Shown here piece after piece: positions 39,083 through 49,843 of a stretch of 64,000 nt of DNA. Positions within the stretch are counted from its first letter, which is position 1; every line of letters begins with the position of its first letter. A program made the translations under genes and the position numbers. The notes beneath the pieces are model-generated. The model was not told the origin of the DNA. It worked only from the letters and a program-made list of their open reading frames with translations, and did no database searches. Origin of the DNA: Golubevia sp. BC0850 (Eukaryota > Basidiomycota > Exobasidiomycetes > Golubeviales > Golubeviaceae); NCBI GenBank assembly GCA_012976225.1, contig JAAVVG010000022.1, positions 124,001-188,000 of the forward strand, written 5' to 3'.

Positions 39083-39918
39083 GTTTGTTCAAGAGTTGAA
39101 GATTTGAAAGAGTAAGATGAAAAAGATCAAGAAATCTGGATGACTGTTGAGGAAGGGAAGAGAGGGAGGAGGTTGAGAAGAGAAGAGAGGTAGGATGAGT
39201 TGAGAAGGGCGTGAGGAGAGAGAGGGAGAGAGGATTGGGGGATCTGGAAGACTTCTAGGTAATAAGTGGTTTCTTTTATAGAAATTGTGAAGATTTTCAA
39301 GGGATATGGGGGTTTTGCATGAATTGAGGCAGGGGAAGAGAGAGAGAGAAGTGAGGGATACTCACCTTGACAACCTCTCCAACTGAGGTTCAGATCATCC
39401 CGCCTATTTCCATCACCAAATCTCCTGAAAAGCAAAACGCGAAAACAGATTCCCTCCATCCTCTTGGATCGACCAGAACTTTCTCAGGCCCGGGTCGGTG
39501 TTCGCGACTCTCCCTTAATTTTACATGCATTTCAAGCTCCGCCTGACGACCGAAATGAAGAAGGGGGTAACCTCAAATTCCCAGGGTCTTCACTCGCATC
39601 CGAAACCCATATCTGCCTCTCGTTTTCTTTGAATAAACCAAGTCTACTTTCGGTGTCACTTAAAGCAGAAGCATATCGGATCGATGAGCGTGGGAACTTT
39701 TGAAGCTAAAGCAAAACGTCTTGACCATTAACGAAACAAAGAGTACCACTACAATTACAGGTTTAAAGCAGAGGAAGGAAAGATATGAATGTAGATGAGA
39801 AATTATAGAAAACCGAAATTGGTTGGATCAAGGTAAATGTGAACGGCTTGAAGTGAAAGAAGAAACGGCAGAGCCATGAGGTAGTAATGAATGCGATAGC
39901 TGAAAGGAGGCTAATTGA
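39083..39918. other. intergenic, 0.84 kb
   Basis: Promoter of the secreted gene on the left and 3' UTR of the unknown gene on the right. It contains purine-rich GAGA tracts near 39210-39350 and the TATA box at 39274. I see no gene. Confidence 0.4.
39274..39280 (-). promoter_or_regulatory. TATA box of the secreted gene at 39082
   Basis: On the minus strand TATAAAA lies about 195 bases before the ATG. It sits at a distance similar to those of the other secreted genes in the window. Confidence 0.5.
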
Positions 39919-41397
39919 TCAATGAAGTAAACTTCTAAACCATTCCAAGAATCTCTGTATTAAGGTTCCCCTCCAACCCGCATCCCTCGAAGTGGAGCTT
40001 CTAAGGACCAGACCAGTTGGCAAAGATGCGTAGTGCTTCAGTTCTTGAGAGTCTCTTCGGCTGTCGACTTGATTGGATCCGTCATTTGATGTCAAAGGAT
40101 ATAATTCATTTGGACCAGATTGCTGTGGTGAACCTCTCTCTAGTTGAGAAGGAGTTGGATTACAAGATTTCAGTTCTTTCTCTGATTTCGACTCTAGCTT
40201 TGGAGGAGCTCTACCAGAGACTACGAATTTAGGTATCGTTCTTGCTAGGTTCAGTAGTTCAGGATTGGCTAAATGAGAGGGTAAACACCAGTTTCTAAGA
40301 TAAGGAGTTGCTCGATTCTGGTTGGAAGTCACGTTGCTGTGGTCTACGAATGGGTCTTCTTGCGAGTCTGGATTGGAAGATAGAGCTTGTTCCGAGAAGC
40401 CAAGAACCTTTTGAGAAAAAAACTGTCAGTGCAAGCTTTCCGAGGCTTCCTCAACCCCTCATGCTGCCCAGACCCGAATGTATGCCACGACTTTTCGACT
40501 CACTCCCTTGAGTAATTCAATAGAATCTTTCATAAACACTTCTCCGCCAGTTTCCATCAACACAGCATCGTCCAATCTCAAGATGAGTCCTCTAGATCCT
40601 CCACCCCCAGAATTTCCCGATCTGGCCTGAAGGTTAAAGAGAAACTTGAGACTACCTAAGAAAGGATGAATCCCGACCTTCTCTTTAGAACAGTGCTTCT
40701 GTAAGAAAGCATTGAACTTTGATCTCCTCTCCAATCTAGACTGTAGAGTGTGAAGATGATTCCTAGCGAAGTTAGAAAGTTGTGATAAAGGTTGAATGGA
40801 TTCAATGAGATGATTCAAAGATGTCTGCCTTGAGGATTCAAACTTCTGGTGATAGATTTGTCGGATTCTGGATTGAACTCTTGTGTAAGAAGCTCTATGA
40901 GCAGGAGGGCATGAGGATAAGATTCGATTGATGAAGGTTTGAGAGAATTGACTTCTTTCTTCGAATTCAGCTTGATCTGAGGGATTGAGGTTTAGATCTG
41001 AAACCAGCTGAAGTTCCTCTTTGCTGTTGGATGAAGTTGCAACAGTCAAACCGAAGGCAGATTTGCAGTGAGATTCAAAGAGAAGTAGATCACTTGGAGT
41101 TGGAGTTGAGCCGATTCGACTTTCTGGCTTTGGAGATCTTAAAGACGATCTTGAAGGTGGTTTCACTTGAGCAGGAGAAGGCTGTCTTTGAGGAAGTGAA
41201 TATCTAGCAGAGAACCTTGGGGAAGAAGTTAAAGGAGAAGAAGGAGGTGGAGTTGGGGATGAAGTCGGAGGAGTACTAGTAGAGGAGGTATTGGAGTTGT
41301 CTGAAGAAGTAGCGTATTTGGCTTTGGGAGCAACCAGTCTTGGACCAAGTGGTGTTGCTACATCTTGATCTGACTGGTTAGAGTGAGTACCACTCAT
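39919..41397 (-). CDS. hypothetical protein, Ser/Pro-rich with a helical middle
   Basis: Two exons, 40504-41397 and 39919-40422, both phase 0, give 465 residues from the ATG at 41397 (MSGTHSNQSDQDV). The first 130 residues are Ser/Thr/Pro-rich. The middle (about 145-300) is helical and conserved-looking: FINRILSSCPPAHRASYTRV, HLHTLQSRLERRSKFNAFLQ, GIHPFLGSLKFLFNLQ. The tail is polar. The frame stays open for about 50 codons upstream, including an attractive WECLLLIRLESGSFIL, but with no ATG. A 5' exon further right is therefore possible and the true start is uncertain. No family is recognised. Confidence 0.65.
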
Positions 41398-42032
41398 CCT
41401 GTCCTTGGGTCGGTCTTTTCTTGATGCGATGGTGGAGAGGAAAGGAAAGGAGAATACAATTTGATTGAGCCAGCGTGAGCGGATAGCCTCATCCGGAACA
41501 ACAGTTTTCTCTAGTATGAACGATCCACTTTCTAATCGTATCAACAGTAGGCACTCCCACCGGGAAATTGAAAGGAAGTGAGTTGATATGTATCTTGTTG
41601 AGTAAAGGCGAAAAGAGAGAGAGAGAGAAAGTCAGATCTTGGTTCTAATCTAACAAGGTTGCCTCTTCTTCTTCTTCTTCTTCTTGTCGCCCTAATTCTA
41701 GATCTCCTTGAGATTAAGAGTTGGATGAAAAGATAAGTAGGATGGAAAGATAAAGAGAGAGAGGAGAGAGTATCCCACTTGGTCAACTCGACTCGATCGA
41801 CTCAGGACGGAGTCCTTGTCGACAATGCTATACTGGAGGAGCGAAACAGCTCATTGAACACAGACACACTTCAAATCGATTTTCAGAGCGTGAACAAGAG
41901 TCTCAAGATTGGCAAAGTATGAATGTACATTTTGTTTGAATAGGAAGCAGGAGTCATGAGAACGAGGCAAAAAATCATAGCCCAATGAGTACAGTAGAAG
42001 ATGAGAAGAAACGCAAGAGACTACAGAGCCTC
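41398..42032. other. intergenic, 0.63 kb, possibly part of the upstream gene's 5' end
   Basis: Between the start of the unknown gene and the stop of PHO89. It contains a TTC trinucleotide run at about 41665-41683. The stretch next to 41397 stays open in the gene's frame and may be coding if an upstream exon exists. Confidence 0.35.
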
Positions 42033-44554
42033 TCAAACGAGCCCGAAACGAGGAGCGTTAATCACAACAGCCATTGGGATACCAGCCAGAGCACCAGCGA
42101 TTGGAATGGTGACGACCCAAGAAAGGAATAGAAGACCAACTCTTTGCCAGTTGACAGCTTTGTGAGTACCGTTCATAAGACCAACTCCGACAGTGGCTCC
42201 AGTGATGCACATTGAGGTTGAGACTGGAAGTTTGTATTGGGAGAAGATGAGGATGGTAATGGCGGCACCAAGTTCCATCGAAGTTCCACGAGATGGCGAG
42301 TGGTAGGTGAGCTTGTTACCCATAACTCTCATGATGCTGCAAGGGGGAAAAAAGAAAGACGAAAAAAGTTAGAAAAAATTGGATCTTGCAGAAGTGAAGG
42401 GAACGGGTCACAGAAATCGAATGCGCTCTCCCCCTCCCCATCTCCGCCTCCCTCAAGTCGAGACTCACTTGTATCCATAGGTGACGAATCCGAGGATGAG
42501 AACACAAGCAAGAACAGCGATCTGCCAGGTAGCGACTGGTAGTTTTGAAGCAGTCACATCTCCAGTCTGCCAAGCAGAGTAGATGACAGCCCAGGGAGCG
42601 ACGGCGTTACCGATGTCGTTGGCACCATGAGCGAAAGAAGCAGTGCAGCTGAGGAAAGTGGATGAAAGAGGGCTAAAGTCAGTGCTGAGCAGAGAGTTTG
42701 GAGTTGACTCTTCCTCAAAAGAGGCTAGAAAACTTACGCAGTAATCAATTGGATGAAAGAGTAGGTGTGCTCGACCTCGTTAGAGTACTTGGTGGCGTGA
42801 GCGTAAACCATTTCCATTCTGTCACCCTCTGGAGTTCCTTCGATTCCCATTTGAGCGTTGTGGATATCGTAGTTCATTCCGTAGAGAGCAGCGACGACGA
42901 CCATGGCTGGAATTCTCTTGAACATGGTCTTGAGGTTATTGATCTCGTAGATCATTCCAGGACCCTGTTGGTTCTCGTGGAGGTAACGCATAGCCCATCC
43001 GAGAGGTCCTTTTTTGAGGCGAAGAGTGGCGTGGAATTTCTCATCAGCTTCGGCTTGTAGCTGCTTGTTGGTCTTGATAGGTCCGCGAGAACCGACTTCT
43101 TCAGAATAGACCTTGGTCTCCAAATCCTCCTTCTCGTTTAGGCTTTCGTCAGAACCAGCGTCGTCTCCATGTTGAACAACTGCGTAATCTGGAACCTTGG
43201 CGACAGCTTCACCAGTGGCGTAAGGACGAGACCAAAGTAGAGGACCTTTGATGATCTCCCAAGCAGCTAGAGATTGATCCTTCTTGATGACTTTGCAGTG
43301 TAGCCAAGGAACAAAGAAGAGAGCAGCCAGGATGCAGAGACCGAATCCAGTCTGATAGGGAAGAAGCGAAGAGAAAGGGAGAAAGTGAGGTCAGCGATGA
43401 ACGAAGCCATCATCTCAACCAAAGTTCACCATACTCACTCCTAAGGAGACTGCTACAATGAAAGTCTTTGGCTTCTTATCTAGGCCGAGGTTTGGAGATC
43501 CCTTGTAGACGATGGAGAGAGCACAGACGGTACCGGCGATGAGGAAGAAGAATGGCGAAGTCCAAACTGCGAAAGGAACTGGGTTGGCTCTCATGTGTAC
43601 GACTCCCTTGATGAGAAGGAAGGTGATAGATCCGAAAGCAGCTGCTGCGAAGGGAGCCATTGCCAAGCCAGCGAAGATGGCTCCTAGTCCTTTGCCCTTG
43701 TTCCATCCCCATTGCTGTCGAGAGTGAGAAGAGAAGGATAGGAATGAAAGGAGTGAGTCACCATGGAGATTTGACATCGAACAGGCCGAAGGTGAGAAGA
43801 AAGGAGGGGAGAAGAAAGGAGTCCGAAGAGTTGATTGCGAACGGTTCGAGTCCAAGTGAAAGATTCTAAGATAACACTCACGACTCTACCAATTCCAACT
43901 GTAGCAACTCCGACTCCAGCAACGGCAGAGATCAAAGAGTAAGTTGAGGAGACATGAGCCGAGTGACGAGTACACCACATCACCCAAGTAGAAGCACCAG
44001 CTAGAGCACAGGTGAAAGCCAGCATTTGAATACCTGCGTTCCCTTGGAAACTGTCGGGAGGAATGATTCCGTTTTTAATCGTATCGGCGGTTCGGGCTAA
44101 GAAAACAGGAAAAAGAGAAGAAGGGAGGAACAAGATGAGGCACAGTAGAGAGGGTGAAGACGCAAGATTAATTTCTACTCACCTCCGACTGAGAGATTGA
44201 ATGGGTGGGTAGAGTTTGGCAGAAAAGGGGGGGGGGCGTCAGTTTCAAAACAGAAAAGACTAGAGCAATTTGATCAACTCACCTGTAAGAGCTCCAAGTA
44301 ACTCGAAGACAGTTGCACAGATCATAGCCCAACGATAGCTGATACTGCGCGAACTCACACTGGTAGCCCAGGCATTGGCAACCTGAATAGTCCAAGGAGA
44401 AGAAAGAGAAGTTATGTCAGTGATCGAAACAGAGAGAGTGAAGTATAGACAGTTCGAGTCAACTCACGTCGTTGGCTCCGTTGTTGAAAGCGTCTAGCAT
44501 AGCGAACATAGTTCCGATAGCGAAAATGTAGTCATATTGAGATAGGACGGCCAT
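42033..44554 (-). CDS. PHO89: high-affinity phosphate transporter, PHO89/PiT family
   Basis: Sodium-coupled phosphate permease of the plasma membrane. Eight exons, 44468-44554, 44283-44382, 44183-44188 (6 bases), 43882-44096, 43439-43714, 42738-43351, 42469-42648 and 42033-42336, give 593 residues. The PiT signature occurs twice, as expected for the inverted repeat fold: FNNGANDVANAWATS near the N-terminus and FAHGANDVGNAVAPWA in the C-terminal half. A large hydrophilic loop with KEDLETKVYSEEV separates the halves. The 6-base exon (TCGGAG) is needed to read LGALTVGARTADTIKNG through the join; without it the conserved loop breaks while the frame is kept. The protein ends NAPRFGLV. The promoter carries four CACGTT sites. 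Confidence 0.93.
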
Positions 44555-46845
44555 CTTGAAGAGAGGATGAGTGAGGGATGGATGCGGAACAGGAGGATGT
44601 GGCTCGAGACCAGTCGAGAGAGAGGATGAAGAAGAAGAAGAAGTTGTCTGTGTAGAGAAGAGAAGACTCTTCCATCTCTGATCCTTTTGAACATATCTGA
44701 AGTTTATTGAAAACGTGTAGTGAAAGAGAAGATGTTTAGATTGCAAAGGGAGAAATAGAATTTGTTGAAGTCTCGAGCTGAGGTTCAACCACACTTCCCC
44801 TTTCGCGGGTCCGCAACGGCCTTGGCGTTCAGGGGATCTTGCGTTCCGCTCTCTCAAATCCAGACTCCTTCTAAATTTAAAATTTTCTCTGCTTCAGAAG
44901 CAACGCCCAAAACGTGTTAAAACACTTCAAAAGTATTTTCGATCGAAGACCGAAGAAGAAATGCGTGAGCGCGTGAGACACGAGATCCCGTCTGCATCCT
45001 TGGAGATTTCCTTTGGTTCTCCCTCTTTCCTTGGCCTTCTGTTCTGCAAGGGTCGGTTGCTGGTCGGTATATGTATGTATGTATGGACGATGAGAAATCG
45101 AAGGGGATGGAGCTCGAAACATTCGAAATTGAGATTGTACATGGAGCTGTTCACGTCGCCTGCTCGATGCATCTCTTCAACTCTCTCCTCAGGCCTCAGG
45201 TGACCAGGTCCCTCTCCTTCCCACACATATTCAGATTTCAGTCACTCGTTCCTTCATCAATTCATTTGGTGATCGATTGATTTTTTTTGAAATGGTATCA
45301 ATTCTTGAGGACCCTCTTTTTGATTAAAGCGGGACTCGAGTCGAAATTCCAGATCCAGGATTCGTAGAACAGACTCGATATCAAGACTTGCGCGAAACTC
45401 AGAATATGAAATTGATCAATTACATCTCTTATCGTGAAACGTGATAACTCGAACACTTACACTGCCTTCGTCTTCTGGATTCCTCTAATCTCCAAAGACC
45501 CTCTCCTTTCGCCCACGTTTCCACTCAGAGCCATACCAACCGCCGCCACTTGAAGATAGAGGGAGACGCCTCTGTGAGCAGCAAGTGGAGTTGTTGGGCG
45601 TATGTATGCAAAAGTGGTAGACAGAAATGATAGAATGGGACATGTGGATGGGAAGAGAACGGTCCTCTGTTTGTGGCGACGGGCAACTCACCTCTTTCTC
45701 AACCTCACCTCTTTCTCAACCTCACCCCTTTCCAACCTGACTGCTCGACATCCCTCTTCCTTTCCCGTAGTTTTTCCGCTCTTGAACCCTTCCCTTAGGT
45801 TGTCATGGGAAAGTAGAGGCATTTTACGGTTTGGGATTGGTGTGAGATTGGTGCTTCACTCTGGACCGCTCTCTCTATTCGTTCTAAACTGGAGCTGAGG
45901 TAGAATCAGGGAGACAGAGGAAAACCTCTTCTCCCAAATCACTCAATCTGCTGCTCATGCAATGTCTGACAAAATCAGGATCCCAAAGTTCAGATATTAA
46001 AACAGGGATCCTCTCAAAGTCCACCTAACTACATCAACTTCTCCTAACAGCTTCAACAGCTCATCGTAGGCTCCCTTTCGCCAACTTCACATATCGTGCA
46101 ACTCTATTTTTTGTCCCAAGCGTGGCCTTCTCTTGCCACGCTTCTACCAATCAAGTGGGTTTACTCACTCGAATGTGTCTCCTTTATCACGACAGACTTA
46201 TTTGAACAAGGCATCTTGAGTCTTTTGATTCTTACATCTTTCGTCTTGAGCAGTTAACATGTCCATAAATGAAATGGTAATTCAGTAGAGTCTAATTCAT
46301 TTCTAAAGGTTGTAGAAGGTTTGCGTTTAATACCAATGCTTTGTAGCTGTGGATGAACATGGCGACGAGGCTCTGTAGCTCCTATCTTGACTGGCAAGTG
46401 AAGTCCCGGAACCCGGAAAAGAAGAAACTGATTTAATTGAGCCCAATCCGATCTCTGACTCGCTGACTCTTTCCGCGCTCAAAGGGAGAGGGAGAGGGAA
46501 GGTTCCTAGGCGCTGGCCTAGAGCGCTGGAGGTTGGTAGGCTAGACACCTTTGGATCTGATTGTCTCAATTGAATAACTATCCTGACAAATTGACAGAAT
46601 ATGAGTAGTGTATAGCACTTTACATGCGTGTTGTTCTCTAATCTCTCGTTGATTCTCTCTTCTCTCAACCGTGTTCAGCCAGATCAAGATCACGCTTCCA
46701 TCATCGTCATTGACGTCTAGGCATCTGCCCAGAATCATCTGAAGCTAGTTAGATCTTGGCTACTGCTCTCATCTTCAAGGTCATAGAAATCAGAACTGGC
46801 AGCTTCAATCAAGCATCTCTTCTCCTTCTCTCTTCGAGCCGCCCA
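44555..46845. other. large divergent intergenic region, 2.3 kb
   Basis: Separates the starts of PHO89 (-) and ICE2 (+). It contains the CACGTT cluster (44712-45519) and a short GTAT run near 45068. Several short open frames lack ATG, introns or similarity. I see no gene, so this is probably a long regulatory region or holds a non-coding transcript. Confidence 0.4.
44712..45519. promoter_or_regulatory. cluster of four CACGTT (Pho4-type) sites upstream of PHO89
   Basis: CACGTT or its complement AACGTG occurs at 44712-44717, 44911-44916, 45438-45443 and 45514-45519. The nearest lies about 160 bases before the PHO89 ATG. In yeast Pho4 binds CACGTG and CACGTT to induce PHO genes under phosphate starvation. 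About 0.5 occurrence is expected by chance in this length. Confidence 0.45.
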
Positions 46846-49395
46846 ATGCTATCCTCTCTATTACTTCACCTAGGAAGGATCTTAACCTACGTTCAACTGA
46901 TCCTCTACCTACCTCTAGCATTAGATTTATCAGGTCAAGATTGTTTCAATGCTTTATCTGCTTCTCTAGCCCTCTATTACTTCTTCCTTTCAACCATTAG
47001 ACTCTTCACAAAGGGTACAAAGTTAGCATGGTTAGGTCATTTCTTAGCAATCTTTCAATTCATAGTAGTTCCAGCCTGCTTGCTAATCAGTTTCAACGCT
47101 TATTCTCCTCCTGAAATGAGTTACTTTGGGAATGTCAGTAGAGGTTCAAGTTATGCTGCAACTCCACTTCCTTCTACTGGAGATTCTACCTCAGTCAAAA
47201 GGATAGAGAATGCTGGTGCCGCTGCTATCTCTTTGTTCAGATCTAAAATTTCAACCTCAAATAGTGTGGAGAAGCATCTAGAATCTTTAAATCAAAATCA
47301 GGACAGTTCCTCTTTCACTCTTTTGGTTTCTTACTCTATCTCTTTGTTCAGGTTCTTGGCAAGTAGGATTCCAACTTGGTGGTCCACTTTGCTCAGATTG
47401 TCATCTCCTGGTTTCAGTCTGCTGGAGGGAGTTGCTACTCTGTTGGTCATTCAGAGCTTGGGAAGCACAAGCAGATGGATGTGAGTGAGAGCTGATGGGG
47501 AATTTAGATTGCAATTGGGGAGGGCAGAGCGCCTCGGTATGAAAGGGAAGCTGCGTGCGTCGATTCTTAAAGAAAGAATCGCAAAGGGCAGCAGAGGGAA
47601 AGAAGGTCATAGAAGAGGTGGAATTTGGAAGCCTCTCTCTCTTCCTCTCCGCTTTCGATGAGCCTCTCCCTTCTTCTTTACCCTACAATCGCTGCTTTGG
47701 GATACCTGTACCACTGCTAATAATCAACTTCTCGTCCCTGGCCCTTTCATCTTCTCCCTCTCTTCAGCATTTCTCGATCCCTCTCTTCTCCTCCTTCCCC
47801 CTCAGCTCGTCCTCCCTACCTTCCATCTTTCTCTTTCGGTCTTTCTTACTCGGAGTCTTTCCAGCTCTTATTTCTAGTCCTCTCTGCCGTCATCTACGTC
47901 TTCTCTTTCCTATCCCTCTATCTCTCATTTGAAGGAGCAGTCAAGAATTCTCCTGGAATCGCAACCGCTGTCGGCGCTAGTTTGGCAAGCACTTTCTGGT
48001 TAACTGGAATCGCCTTCAGTGTTAGGAAGGGGAATGTGGTTGAGACGAGTTTGATGGTGAGTGATCCAAAGACCTTGGGAACAGCTTGAGACGTTTCTAA
48101 CTCTCTGACTTCTCTTTGAAACCACAGCTTGCCTACGTAGTCTTCAACATCTGCACTCTGGATTCTTTAGCCTTCACTGCCGATCCTTTGACTCTGATTA
48201 GATCCTTCAAAGTCCAATCCTTCTCTTCCACTTCGTCATCTTCATCAAATGCATTCTACTCTTCAATCTCTCATTACCTCTCTCCATATCTTCTAGATCA
48301 ACTCACATCTCTACTCAAGATAGTCAAGCTGACTTTAGGACAGAGTCTCGACTTCATCAGTGCTGCGGTAGAAGCTCTTCCCAAAAGCGTCATAGTTTCG
48401 CTGGTTTACCGTTTAGCTGTGCTTTATGCTGCTGGTAGAGTTCTCAAGGGTCTAGGGAAAACTCATGGAAAGAGGATCGAGAATACAGTTGGTGGGATTG
48501 GAAGTCGAAATGCTTCGAAGACTAATCTGAACCAAAGCGCAAACGATGAGATCAAAGAAGGCGATGGTGTCAAGGAACCTGAAAATCAAGAGTTACAGGC
48601 AGGTCAAAGCAATGAAAGAGTTCAAGAAATATTAGCTCAGAGAAATAGGAAGAATAGTGGAAGAAGAAATAAAGGGAAACGAAGTGGTAAAGGAAGGAAA
48701 TCAAATGGAAATCAAACTGAAAGTGAAAGTAGTAGTGAATCAGAAACTTCAAGTGGAACCGAAAGTTCTGAAACTGATTCTGAAACTTCAGAAACTGAGG
48801 AAACAGAAACTGGATCTGAAAGTGAAACGGAAAGCCAAACGGAAACGGAAAGTGAAAGTTCAAGTGATTCGGAAGATGAAAGAAGTAGTAGAAGGAAGTA
48901 CAAATCTAGCTCCAAGAAATCTACCAAAGGTCTGTCTAAATCAGAAATCAGGAAGCGTTATAATAAGAAGGCTATCTCCAGGAGAAGGAAATCAGAATCG
49001 AAGAATCAAAGTGGGAAAGGAAATGCTGGAAAGAGGAACAAGAAGAGGCTGAGAGAAGAAGAAAGTTTCGGAACTTTCATAGAGGTGATTGGTGCTTATA
49101 GTAGATTGATTCTAATCGCCGTTTACAGTCATCTGTTGAGTGAGTACAAGCTCGAATGGGAGACGAGGGCTGGGCAAGGTGGTTGAAGAGAGAGAACATG
49201 AGAAGGATGGGCCTCATGCCTTCTTTTACTGACTCGTGGCCCCATCTTTTCCCCATCACCGCAGTGTTGGATCAATCTCACAAGGTTTACTGGCGGTTCT
49301 TGACGATCGGAATCACGCTTTCGATTTGGACTGTCGAGTTGATTCTCGGAAGAGAGGATTCAGATTCTCTTTCCAACAAATGGAGTCCGACTTGA
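46846..49395 (+). CDS. ICE2: ICE2-family ER membrane protein
   Basis: Ice2 is a polytopic ER protein that controls membrane expansion, lipid-droplet use and cortical ER inheritance. Exons 46846-47480, 47768-48056, 48128-49139 and 49265-49395 give 688 residues. Hydrophobic segments start at the N-terminus (SSLLLHLGRILTYVQLILYL). The family core appears as SLLEGVATLLVIQSLGSTSR, then across the 287-base intron as LLFLVLSAVIYVFSFLSLYL, and LAYVVFNICTLDS. Between about residues 455 and 640 lies a highly charged insert: a Ser/Glu/Thr run (SESETSSGTESSETDSETSE) followed by Lys/Arg-rich sequence. Transmembrane sequence then returns (VIGAYSRLILIAVYSHLL, VYWRFLTIGITLSIWTVELI). The acceptor at 47768 is chosen because it alone restores the core frame. 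Confidence 0.85.
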
Positions 49396-49843
49396 GCTGT
49401 TTCTTTCCCTTTTCTCTCTTCTTTTGAGTGTCTATAGTTCCCTATCACTAGATTCAAGTCATTCAGTCTTTAAAAGTCACCTCGAAATGAAAATTCATCC
49501 TGTCTTGGTTTTCCCTTTGTAATTCTACTGCCACCGATGTTTCAATCCATTCCGCACAATACACTCGTTCCAAACTCGACTGCTCTCTTTTGGGTGAAAT
49601 CAGCAGAACAGAAGAGAAAGTGAAAGAGTGGAAGATGAACAGAACAAGATGTGATGTTTAAAAGAGAAGAATGCCACGACGCAGAGAGATGCTTTGTGGT
49701 CGCATAACCAAAGCCACTCGGAGAAGAGGACCCCTTCGAGTTGTTTGTTGATAGTCTAAGGAGAAAAGGAGATGAGATTGAAGGTCAGCACCAGTTCATC
49801 CCTTCTCCGCCGGACTTAAAGACAATCAAGGGGATCTTGAGCC
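49396..49843. other. intergenic between convergent genes, nothing seen
   Basis: 448 bases, facing 3' UTRs of ICE2 and the F-box gene. Confidence 0.4.
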
